A stretch of DNA of 64,000 nucleotides from CAVQNQ01 sp963714205 (GTDB lineage Bacteria; Acidobacteriota; Terriglobia; Bryobacterales; Bryobacteraceae), in contig CAVQNQ010000003.1 of assembly GCA_963714205.1 (NCBI GenBank), positions 434,001-498,000 on the forward strand, written 5' to 3'. The notes beneath the pieces are model-generated. The model saw nothing but the letters and a program-made list of their open reading frames with translations, was not told the origin of the DNA and did not search any database. Numbering within the stretch: position 1 is the first letter of the stretch; every line of letters starts with the position of its first letter. Shown here piece by piece: positions 34,362 through 43,388 of this stretch. The position numbers and the translations under genes are program-made.

Positions 34362-36755
34362 ATGAGGAAACGAGTTGTTCTTGCGGTCCTGATTGCGGTT
34401 ATCATGGCGGCGCCGGGCGTGGCGATGACACTCGAAGAGCGGCGCCAATACCTCGACAAACTGCAGCAGATTCTTCCGGACTCCCCGGCTTTCAAGGCAT
34501 GGCTGCAGAAGAGTGGTGAGCTTCCACCGGATTTCGATGCCCTCCCGCGGGTCAACGGCCTCCCGGACCCATTGAAATTCCTCGATGGCAAGCCGGTGCG
34601 GACCGTCGCGGAGTGGAGGGCGCGCCGCGCCGAGATCTGGCAGCTCTATGTGAAATACATTCTTGGCACGTTCCCGCCCAGGCCCAAGATCGATCGGGTA
34701 GTGGCGGTCGGCGAAACGCAAGGCAAGGGATACCTGGTTCGCAACGTGCGGCTGGAGTTTGGCCCGCAAAGCAAGGGGACCATGCGCGTGCAGATGGTAA
34801 TCCCCGACGGCGAGGGCCCATTCCCGGTGCTGATCAGTACGAGTTTGACCGGCTGGGCACCCATTGTGCTTCGCCGGGGCTACATCTCCTGCGGATTTGC
34901 CGGCAATGACGGCATGGATGACGCGCTCCCGCTCAAGGAACTCTACCCGGACTATGAGTTTGGGATGACGCCTCGCCGGTCCTGGGCAGTCGGGATCGTG
35001 CTGGATTACTTGCAGACGCTGCCTCAGGTTGACGCGCGGCACGTCGCCATTTGGGGCGGGTCCCGTGACGGCAAGATGGCGACGATCGCGGCGGCCATGG
35101 ATGAGCGCATCGCCGCGTTGATTGCCGTAACTACCGGCGTGGGCGGTGTGATTCCATGGCGTCTCTCCGGCGAGCGTGGATACGGCGAAGGTATCGAGAC
35201 CTTCACGCGAATGTTCCCCACGTGGTTTGTTCCCCGCCTGCGCTTCTTCGCCGGCCGCGAAGACCGCTTGCCCGTGGATGGCAATCTGCTGACGGCGATG
35301 ATCGCCCCGCGGGCGGTTCTGTTGGAGAACGGCCTGAATGACGAAGTTACCAACGTTTGGGGCAGTGAGCAGACTTACTACTCCGCTATCAAGGTGTACC
35401 GGATGCTGGGCCAGCCCGGCCGGCTGGGCATACTCCGCTTCCCGGGTTTTCACGGCGCCAATGACCCGGAGGTGTGTCTGGATTGGCTGGACATTCAGTT
35501 CGGCCGATCGACTCGCACCTGGATCAACGATTTTCTCTTTCCCTGGGACTTTGACAAGTGGCGTGCGAACAGCAAGGAGAATGTGGATCTGAGCCGCTAT
35601 CCGAAACGCGGGTTGAACGACATCCTGACCGCACCCGGTGGAGGCAATATCGCAACGACCGCGGATTGGGAGAAGAAATCCGCCGAAGTCCGCAAGTCCA
35701 TCGAATGGATGCTCGGGGATGAGCCGCCGATGATGCCGCCGGGCGCTCCCACCGGCCCGAATGCAAGACCAGGACCGACGGACGGGGAGAATGCGCTTCA
35801 CCGCGATTTTCCTCCCTCGCCACTCGCTATACGAGCCAGACAAGTGACGCCCGATCTGGTCACTGCCGTAACTCAACTGACAAGCGATACCTATAGTTGG
35901 CTCGAACCGCAGAGGAGTCTGACCGGGTCTCGCAGCATCAGCTTCGGCCCGGCTGGCGCCGGCGGCGGCCGTGGCAATCCACCTAGCCTCAAGGGCGACC
36001 TCTACTATCCCGCCAACACCCCGCCGAACGCCAAACTGCCCACCGTGATCTGGCTGCACGGATACAGCTACCCGCTCGGTTATATGTGGAACTTTCGCTA
36101 CGACCTGCATCCTATTCTGGCGCTGGTTCGGGCCGGGTATGCCGTTCTGGCCTACGATCAGTGCGGTTTCGGGAGCCGGATGAACGAAGCCGGGCCCTTC
36201 TATGATCGCTACCCGCACTGGTCGATGATGGGGCGGCAGGTCGAGGACCTGCGGGCTGCCATCGACGCGCTGCAAAAGGATAGCTTGGTCGATGCGCAGC
36301 GGATCTATGTGTTCGGCTACTCGATGGGCGGGATGATCGGACTCTATACGGCGGCGCTCGACGATCGGATTGAGGGAGTGGTTTCGATCTGCGGATTCAC
36401 CCCCATGCGCACGGACACCGCCGAGCGGGGCACTGGCGGAGTGGCGCGCTACAGCCACGAACGCCCGCTGATTCCGCGGCTTGGTTTCTTCATCGGCCGC
36501 GAATCCCAGATACCTTACGACTTCCACGAGGTGCTGGGCGCCATCGCGCCGCGGCCGGTGCTGGTGTTGCAGCCGGAACTCGATCGCGATGCCAACGTCG
36601 CGGATGTCGCCGCCGCCGTGGAGCAGGCTAAGAAGATATATTCGCTCTACGGCGCGGCCGGCGCTCTGACGCTCCACCGGCCTTGGGACTACAACCGGCT
36701 TCCCAACGCGCAGCAGGACTGGGCCATCGATTGGATGAAACAGACTCTGCATTAA
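34362..36755 (+). CDS. Exported protein with two alpha/beta-hydrolase domains (CE15-like plus serine esterase)
   Basis: A 797-residue protein with signal peptide (MRKRVVLAVLIAVIMAAPG). The first domain (about 60-400) has WGGSRDGKMATIAAAMD near residue 231, close to the GxSRxGK nucleophile elbow of CE15 glucuronoyl esterases, with HG at FPGFHGAND. A Pro/Gly-rich linker around residue 465 (PPMMPPGAPTGPNARPGP) leads into a second domain with TVIWLHGYSYPLG and the classical elbow VFGYSMGGMIGLY near residue 653. It probably removes ester groups from pectin or glucuronoxylan. AAGGAGG lies upstream of ATG 34362. It is followed by GH28 copy three after 38 bases. Confidence 0.85.
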   Translation: MRKRVVLAVLIAVIMAAPGVAMTLEERRQYLDKLQQILPDSPAFKAWLQKSGELPPDFDALPRVNGLPDPLKFLDGKPVRTVAEWRARRAEIWQLYVKYILGTFPPRPKIDRVVAVGETQGKGYLVRNVRLEFGPQSKGTMRVQMVIPDGEGPFPVLISTSLTGWAPIVLRRGYISCGFAGNDGMDDALPLKELYPDYEFGMTPRRSWAVGIVLDYLQTLPQVDARHVAIWGGSRDGKMATIAAAMDERIAALIAVTTGVGGVIPWRLSGERGYGEGIETFTRMFPTWFVPRLRFFAGREDRLPVDGNLLTAMIAPRAVLLENGLNDEVTNVWGSEQTYYSAIKVYRMLGQPGRLGILRFPGFHGANDPEVCLDWLDIQFGRSTRTWINDFLFPWDFDKWRANSKENVDLSRYPKRGLNDILTAPGGGNIATTADWEKKSAEVRKSIEWMLGDEPPMMPPGAPTGPNARPGPTDGENALHRDFPPSPLAIRARQVTPDLVTAVTQLTSDTYSWLEPQRSLTGSRSISFGPAGAGGGRGNPPSLKGDLYYPANTPPNAKLPTVIWLHGYSYPLGYMWNFRYDLHPILALVRAGYAVLAYDQCGFGSRMNEAGPFYDRYPHWSMMGRQVEDLRAAIDALQKDSLVDAQRIYVFGYSMGGMIGLYTAALDDRIEGVVSICGFTPMRTDTAERGTGGVARYSHERPLIPRLGFFIGRESQIPYDFHEVLGAIAPRPVLVLQPELDRDANVADVAAAVEQAKKIYSLYGAAGALTLHRPWDYNRLPNAQQDWAIDWMKQTLH

Positions 36756-36793
36756 CCGGCGCTGCGCCGCCGGCTTGAGAAGGAGATTATCGG

Positions 36794-38404
36794 ATGAAGA
36801 CCACTATTCTGAGCCTCCTGGCTCTTACCTCAGCCGCATTTGGTGCCGCCAATGTCTGCGATGTCCGCGACTATGGCGCATCGGGAAATGGAACGGCCAA
36901 GGACACGCAGGCGATCCAGAAGGCCATTGATGCGTGCGCGCAGAAGGGCGCGGGAATCGTTTACTTTTCTCCCGGCCGCTACCTGACCGGCACCATCGTT
37001 CTGAAGAGCAATCTCACCCTGCAGATCGAGGCGGGCGCCACCATTCTCGCCAGCCCGGATGTCGACGACTACCCGCTGTTTCCGAATGCATACCAGCCCG
37101 ACAGGCGCACGGGATCCGCTTTGATTTATGGCGAGGGGATCGAAAATGTGACCATTACCGGACTCGGCACTATTGATGGCCAGGGCCTCCTCTGGTGGAA
37201 GCGCACTCGCATGCCCACTCAGCCGGTTGACCATGATTTTCATAATCACCATTTGGCCAATAGCCCAGGCCAGGGAGATTACTACTTTCAGGGTAAGCCG
37301 GCCAAGGAAGAGGCCGACAAGGTGGAGAAGCACGGGCGTCCCGAGTCGATCTGGTTCGTCCATGCCACCAATATCCTGATGGAAGGATTCACGGTCCACA
37401 ACTCGCCCGGCCGGACGATCGACCTGTGTTTCGGTGAGCAGGTCGTGCTTCGCGGCCTGACGATCGACAACCCGATGGAGTCTCCCACCACCGACGCCAT
37501 GGACATCGAATCCTGCCGCAACGTCCACATCGACAACTGCACCCTGGGCGCGGGCGACGACCTGGTCACCGTCAAGTCCGGCGCGGATGCGGCTGGGCGC
37601 CGTGTGGGCAGGCCGTGCGAGAACGTCACGGTCACCAACTGCACGATGCTGCAGGGCCACGGAGCTATCGTGCTGGGTAGCGAGACTTCCGGCGGCGTAA
37701 AGAATGTAACGGTTTCCAATTGCGTATTCCGGGGAACGGATCGCGGTTTCCGGCTAAAGACCCAGCGCGGGCGCGGCGGAGTGGTGGATGGCTTAGTCGC
37801 GAGCAATATCGTGATGGAAGACGTCTACGAACCCTTCAGAATCACGATGTACTACGATCTCAGGACCATGCTGGGATTTACACCCACCCGACGGCCCATC
37901 CCGGCGGAAGGCGCGCAACCCGTCAACGAAGGCACGCCGGTGTGGCGAAACCTCTCTTTCCAGAACATTATGGCCAAGGGAGCGACAACAGCGGGAATTA
38001 TTCTCGGCTTGCCTGAGAGCCCTTACTCGGGGATAACGTTCAGTAACGTCCGCTTGTGGGCTAAGGAGGAAGGATTATACTGTCGCTTCGCCAAGGACGT
38101 GGCTTTCCACAATGTGCAAGTTAATACGGGAGCGGGCTCCGCTCTGGTTTGCCGGAACGTGGATGACCTGGAAATCGATGGCTTCCGGACGACTGAGCCT
38201 CACGCCGAGACTCCGGTCATCGATTTGAACTCTATCACGGACGTCTTCCTGAGGGGTTCCTGGGCCGCGCCCGGCACCGATAACTTCCTGAAAGTTAGTG
38301 GTGACTCGACCCGCAATGTGGTGCTGAACGGAAACGATCTGCGTTACGCCAAGCAGGCGGTGAATGTGGGCCAAGAGGCAGCCCGCGAAGTCCGACAACA
38401 ATAA
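36794..38404 (+). CDS. Glycoside hydrolase family 28 protein (polygalacturonase-type), third copy
   Basis: A 536-residue exported beta-helix enzyme, close paralogue of 30107-31714, sharing long near-identical stretches from NVCDVRDYGA through QKAIDACAQKGAG to RGFRLKTQRGRGGVV. Catalytic positions: D234 in TDAMDIESC, D255-D256 in GAGDDLVTVK, G288-H289 in QGHGAIVLGSE and RLK in GFRLKTQ. The insert around residues 130-185 and the loop at MYYDLRTMLGFTPTRRP differ from the paralogue, so substrate preference may differ. It has a Sec signal peptide (MKTTILSLLALTSAAFGA). AAGGAG lies about nine bases upstream of the ATG. Confidence 0.93.
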   Translation: MKTTILSLLALTSAAFGAANVCDVRDYGASGNGTAKDTQAIQKAIDACAQKGAGIVYFSPGRYLTGTIVLKSNLTLQIEAGATILASPDVDDYPLFPNAYQPDRRTGSALIYGEGIENVTITGLGTIDGQGLLWWKRTRMPTQPVDHDFHNHHLANSPGQGDYYFQGKPAKEEADKVEKHGRPESIWFVHATNILMEGFTVHNSPGRTIDLCFGEQVVLRGLTIDNPMESPTTDAMDIESCRNVHIDNCTLGAGDDLVTVKSGADAAGRRVGRPCENVTVTNCTMLQGHGAIVLGSETSGGVKNVTVSNCVFRGTDRGFRLKTQRGRGGVVDGLVASNIVMEDVYEPFRITMYYDLRTMLGFTPTRRPIPAEGAQPVNEGTPVWRNLSFQNIMAKGATTAGIILGLPESPYSGITFSNVRLWAKEEGLYCRFAKDVAFHNVQVNTGAGSALVCRNVDDLEIDGFRTTEPHAETPVIDLNSITDVFLRGSWAAPGTDNFLKVSGDSTRNVVLNGNDLRYAKQAVNVGQEAAREVRQQ

Positions 38405-38472
38405 TTGCCGTGCAGGAGTCGCTCGGTATGAAAGTGGACAGAATAAGCGGCTCCGCTTTTCGTAGTCGGGTA

Positions 38473-38478
38473 TATAAT
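38473..38478 (+). promoter_or_regulatory. TATAAT -10 element upstream of the TonB-dependent receptor gene
   Basis: A perfect TATAAT (within TATATAATCC) sits about 100 bases before the receptor ATG. No convincing TTGACA is found 16-18 bases upstream, so strength may come from the -10 context or an activator. The leader of about 95 bases contains GGAGAGGAGGGTG just before the start, a very strong ribosome-binding region. Confidence 0.4.
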
Positions 38479-38580
38479 CCCCCTGGGGAGTTGTTAATTC
38501 AGGGCGGTATACGTTTATCCCGCCAGCCTTACAACCGGCAGAGGGCAATCTCCTGGTGTAACAGGAGAGGAGGGTGAAAA

Positions 38581-41500
38581 ATGAGCATACGTGTGTTAGT
38601 TGCGCTGCTTGCCGTTTTCGCAGTGTCGGCATCTGCGCAAATCAGTAAAGGCAACCTGACAGGTATCGTCACCGACCCATCCGGCAGTGCCGTCCCAGCC
38701 GCTACGGTACGGCTGGTGAATACCGGCACCGGAGCGGAGAGAACCGAGCAGAGCGATACGTCCGGCTTCTATCGGTTTGTGACTCTCGACGCGGGGGCAT
38801 ATCGCGTCGAAGTGGAGGCGGCGGGCTTCAAGAAGTTTATCCGCGAAGGTATCGACCTGCGAGTCGATGAAACTACGACCCTCGATGTCCGGCTCGAGAT
38901 AGGTCAAGCGACCGACTCGGTGACCGTGACCGCCGAATCCCCGGTGCTCCGCACCGAAGGCGCCTCGCTGGGCAATACGGTGAGCGGCCAGTCCGTCGCG
39001 GAACTGCCGATCGTTTCGCGGGACGCCATAACTCTGGTGCAACTCTCGCCCGGCATCCAGTACCGCTCCAATTCGGCGCTGCAGGTATATTCCAACGATG
39101 GAACCTCGCAGTTCGGCTCCAGCGGAACCAAGGGAATGGCGGTCTTCCTGATGGATGGCGTCATGAACATGCGCGTTCAATCCGACGGGCAAGTGGGAGG
39201 GTCGATAGGCTTCAGCCCCTCTCCGGACGCCGTCCAGCAGTTGGACGTCCACACAAACGCTTTCGACGCCGAGTATGGCCACACTGGCGGCGGAGCCGTC
39301 AGTGTCACGACTAAGAGTGGCACGAACGAATTACACTCTTCGTTTTACTGGTACCTCCAGAACAAAGATCTCAACGCCAATCCCTTTTTCAACAACCTCA
39401 GCGGTATTCCGCGTTCCGAGGCGACTCAGAACTGGTACGGTGCTTCGGTCGGCGGGCCAGTCTACATACCCAAGGTTTACAACGGCATCAACAAGACCCA
39501 TTTCTTCTTCGACTTTGAAGGAACCCGGGTGCGCGGGGTAGCTCTGAACGATTACCTTACGCCGACCACGCAACAGCTTCAAGGTAACTTCTCCCAGACC
39601 ACGAACTCCAAAGGGGGGGCGGTTACCATTTACGACCCCTCCACCACCGTGGCCGCCGGCAGCGGTTACGTGCGAACCCCGTTCCCTGGGAATATGATTC
39701 CGCCATCGCGCTTTGACCCTGTAGCCGCTAACATGCTCCAGTATTACCCGGCCCCGAACAGGACACCCACCTCCTCCCTCATCGACAACTTCCAGATCTT
39801 GTCGCCGAGCGGCACTAACTGGGCCAGCCTGGTGGGCAGAGTCGATCAACAGCTCGGGAGCAAGAATCAGCTCTTTCTCCGCTGGGGCTGGAACAAACGC
39901 TTCGATATCACCGTGCCGTCTTACGGCACCTGTTGCACGGCGGCGACGAATAATGACGAGTTCTCGCGCGGAAACATCATGGGGGCGATCGGCGACACCT
40001 GGCTGGTTAACCCCCGTACGGTCGTGGACTTTCGCTTCGGCTTTTACCGTTACACCGACGCTGTTCTTCCCTGGAGCACCGGCTTCGACATAACCACCCT
40101 GGGCTTTCCGACGAGCTTTGCCAACGCGGTGGACTACAAGTGGTTCCCCCGGATCACGATGAACGACGGCGACGTCCTTAACTTCGGCGACGGCCGCAGT
40201 CCGAACTCGAATTTTCAGACTGTCGGCACGCCTTCCGTGGACGCTCACACAACCATCGGACGGCATGCCCTTAAGTACGGTTTTTCGTGGCAAGCGGCCC
40301 AGGACAATGCTATCGACCCGGGCCTTACCACGGGAGGCTTCGCGGCCAACGCGATGGGCTTCGAGTTCGACCATACTTTCACCCAGGGGCCGAATCCCAC
40401 CGTTAGTTCATCCACCGCAGGCAACGATTTCGCCAGTTTTCTGCTCGGAGATGTCACCTCCGGCTCTTACCCCACAGGCGCGGGGAAGACGGTGCTGACC
40501 ACCTTCACGGGAATATACCTTCAGGATGACTGGAAGGTCACGGACCGGTTAACCCTGAACCTGGGAATGCGGTTCGAACACGAGGGCCCCGGCGTGGAAA
40601 GGTACAATCGCGCCGACGGAGGATTCGCCGCCGGCACGGTCAGCCCGCTCCAGGCTGCGGCCGAGGCCAATTATGCCAAGAACCCGATTCCCGAGTTGGC
40701 GTCGCTCAACGTCTTGGGCGGTCTTACCTTTCTCGGCGTGGGCGGCGAACCCCGAGGCTACGTGAATCTGGCCCCCATCCAGTATGAGCCCCGTTTCGGC
40801 TACGCTTACCGCGTCTCCAACAGGATCGTCTGGCGCGGCGGATGGGGCCTTTACTACATTCCATTGAATATCGATTATTTCCAGAACACCGGCTTCACCA
40901 CCGTCACGCAGATGGTGACTTCGCTGAACGGAAACCTCACGCCTTATAACACCTTATCCAACCCGTTCCCGAACGGTCTTTCTCCGGTGAGCGGCAGCTT
41001 GAACGGGTTACTCACCTCGGTTGGCCAGAGCATCACGGCTGCCTTTGGTTCAGGCAGTGGCGTTCCCGATTTCCTGCACGGCTTGAGCCAGGAGTTTTCG
41101 ATGGGCTTCCAGTTTCTGCTGCCTGGCAACATTTCTCTCGAAACCAGTTACGCCGCCAATAACTCCCAGCACCTGACCGTCTCGAAGAACGCGAACTTGT
41201 ATCCCAACCAGTACCTCTCGCTGGGGACGGGATTAAACGCCAAGGTGCCCAACCCGTTCTACGGTGTCATTACGGATCCGACCAGTTCCCTCAGCCAGCC
41301 GACCACTACCGTCGCGCAACTGTTATCTCCTTATCCGGAGTTCACGGGGCTTACTCGGGACATGCTGTCGACCGGCAGATCGGATTACAACGCGCTCCAG
41401 GTCAACATCCAGCGGCGCATGGCGCGCGGGTTGTATTTCGGCGGCCTGTATGTGTTCTCGAAATACATGGAGGCGGTGACGTACCTGAATGCTAACGACC

Positions 41501-42029
41501 CCAAGCCGTCGTGGGCAATCTCGGATACGGACCGGCCGCAACATGTGGCGCTGAACGGAGTGTACGAGCTTCCAGTGGGTAAGGGGAAGCCGTTCTTGAG
41601 CTCGGCGCCGGCTCCGAGCGGGTGCTGGGCGGCTGGCAATTGAATTGGATCATTACCTTCCAGTCGGGCCCGCCTCTTGCGTTTTCCAATGCCGTCCGGA
41701 CTACCAAATCCAGCAATAACCCCCAGATTATCAGCGAGTGGTTCGACACTTCGCAATTCACTCCGTTGCCGCCGTACACATTGAACACTCTGTCGGCCTA
41801 TGTCCCCGATCTGCGCGGGGCCGGCATCAACAAGTGGGATCTCTCATTAGTGAAGTCGGTGCCGATAACCGAGCGGGCCAGGTTGAACCTCCGCGCGGAG
41901 TTCTACAACGCCTTCAACACGACCCAGTTCGGCTCTCCGAACACAACGGTCACCAGTGCGAGCTTCGGGCGCGTTACCTCGGCTTCGAATTCGCGCGTGA
42001 TCCAGCTAGCCGGCCGGATCAGCTTCTGA
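38581..42029 (+). CDS. Oar-like TonB-dependent outer-membrane receptor with carboxypeptidase-regulatory domain, 1-base deletion near the 3' end
   Basis: About 1,150 residues. A signal peptide (VLVALLAVFAVSASAQ) is followed by a CarboxypepD_reg/CNA-B-like domain (GIVTDPSGSAVPAATVRLVN, SGFYRFVTLDAGAYRVEVEA), a plug domain and a long beta-barrel rich in aromatic strands. Family members in Acidobacteria import oligosaccharides or other large substrates. At about 41613-41622 one base is missing after GKPFLSSAPAPS; the barrel continues in the next frame (VLGGWQLNWIITFQSG, LRAEFYNAFNTTQFG) to the stop at 42029, with a terminal aromatic residue (GRISF) as expected for outer-membrane barrels. As read, the product would end at 41643 and lack the last strands. 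It is probably the importer for the surrounding polysaccharide locus. Confidence 0.88.
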
Positions 42030-42044
42030 CCTTTCGCCGCGGGA

Positions 42045-42079
42045 CAATCACTGCAAGTGCCTGCCACTTGCAGCGATTG
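42045..42079 (+). terminator. Strong hairpin just after the receptor gene
   Basis: CAATC-A-CTGCAAGTG, loop CCTGC, then CACTTGCAG-C-GATTG: a 15-position stem with one mismatch, beginning 16 bases after the receptor stop. There is no T-run behind it, so it may terminate with Rho help or protect the 3' end of the receptor message before the downstream dehydratase gene. Confidence 0.5.
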
Positions 42080-42142
42080 CCGCTGGCGGAGACGGTTCAG
42101 CTGTAAGAGGCGTAAAATAGAGCTTCGTTTAGGGAAGTGCCA

Positions 42143-43372
42143 ATGTCTAACATGATGAGACGTGAATTTATCGCCGCGACTGGGGCTGTCGGGCTGCCGC
42201 TCCAGGCTGTTGCCGCGCAGCAGAGCGCGCCGCGTTATACGGGGAATCCGCAGTTAAAGATCACCGATGTCCAGGTCTTCATAGTCAACGCGGGAAGGAA
42301 CTATTTGTATGTGAAGGTATCAACCGATCAGGGCATCCACGGCTGGGGCGAGGCCTATTCGGCGGGACCCGACGAGGCCACCGCCGCCACGGTCCGGGAT
42401 TTCAAGGAATGGCTGGTCGGCAAGGACCCCCGGAACATCGAGTACCTGTGGGCCACCATGTACAACTTCACGCGATTCCCGGGCGGGCTGGTGGTCAACG
42501 CCGCCATCAGCGGCATCGAGCACGCATTGTGGGATATCGCGGGTAAAGCCGCGGGCCTGCCGGTTTACATGCTGCTGGGAGGGAAATGCCGCAACAAGGT
42601 ACGCTGCTACCAGGCCGCCAACTCTCCCGAGCAGGCCAAGAATCTGATCGCCAAATACGGCTACACCGCGCTCAAGGCCACTTTGGAGCTTCCCAACTCG
42701 GTGCCGGAAAGCGCCGGCATCCGCTCCTTCGGGGAACGCGCCGAGGCAATGCGCAAGGCGGTCGGACCCAACGTGGACTTGTGTTTCGACGCTCACGCCA
42801 GAATATGGGCTCCGTACCTGGCCTACCAGCTTGCCGACGTCCTGAGACCCGTGAAGCCGCTATTCCTGGAAGAGGCCGTGCGGCCGGAGAATATGGATGC
42901 CATGGCCGAGCTGCGGCGGCGCGCCCAGATCCCCATCGCCACCGGCGAGGAGCTATACACGAAGTACCAGTTCCAGCAACTGCTGGCCTTGAACGGCGCC
43001 GACATTATTCAGCCGGATATCTGCCTGGCCGGGGGAATGCTGGAGGAGAAGAAGATCGCCGCCATCGCCGAATCGCACTACGTTCAGGTGGCGCCGCATA
43101 ACCCGCTGGGTCCGCTGGCCACGCTGGTGAACATCCATTTCGCCGCCTCCACGCCGAACTTCGTCATCCTGGAATACCACCCGGACGATACGTCTCCGCG
43201 CAAGGACCTCGTTAAGGGAGATACGATCGTCGTCAAGGATGGCTATCTGGCGATTCCCGACAAGCCCGGCTGGGGCTATGAAATGGACGAAGAGGCTTTC
43301 AAACGTATGCCCGCCAAGCCGTGGCATCGCGGATTCTCGTTCACGCCCGATGGCACGCCCGATTGGATCTGA
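42143..43372 (+). CDS. Enolase-superfamily (mandelate racemase/muconate lactonizing) sugar-acid dehydratase, Tat-exported
   Basis: A 409-residue protein. MRREFIAATGAVGLPLQ near the N-terminus is a twin-arginine signal, unusual for this normally cytoplasmic family. The barrel carries the metal ligands D216 (CFDAHAR), E243/E244 (FLEEAV) and E269 (ATGEEL), plus H319 (APHNPLGP), the layout of galactonate dehydratase-like members. NAAISGIEHALWDIAGKA and MLLGGKCRNKVRCYQ are also typical. It probably dehydrates an acid sugar to a 2-keto-3-deoxy acid, which the aldolase at 24028 could cleave. I start it at ATG 42143 with AGGGAAG upstream. Confidence 0.88.
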   Translation: MSNMMRREFIAATGAVGLPLQAVAAQQSAPRYTGNPQLKITDVQVFIVNAGRNYLYVKVSTDQGIHGWGEAYSAGPDEATAATVRDFKEWLVGKDPRNIEYLWATMYNFTRFPGGLVVNAAISGIEHALWDIAGKAAGLPVYMLLGGKCRNKVRCYQAANSPEQAKNLIAKYGYTALKATLELPNSVPESAGIRSFGERAEAMRKAVGPNVDLCFDAHARIWAPYLAYQLADVLRPVKPLFLEEAVRPENMDAMAELRRRAQIPIATGEELYTKYQFQQLLALNGADIIQPDICLAGGMLEEKKIAAIAESHYVQVAPHNPLGPLATLVNIHFAASTPNFVILEYHPDDTSPRKDLVKGDTIVVKDGYLAIPDKPGWGYEMDEEAFKRMPAKPWHRGFSFTPDGTPDWI

Positions 43373-43388
43373 AGCTCAGGATGGCAAC

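Noticed and set aside
34341..36752. Long open frame of about 800 codons on the minus strand opposite the two-domain esterase
   Set aside because: It is the antisense of a clearly coding gene in high-GC DNA, His/Arg-rich and without any domain or ribosome-binding site.
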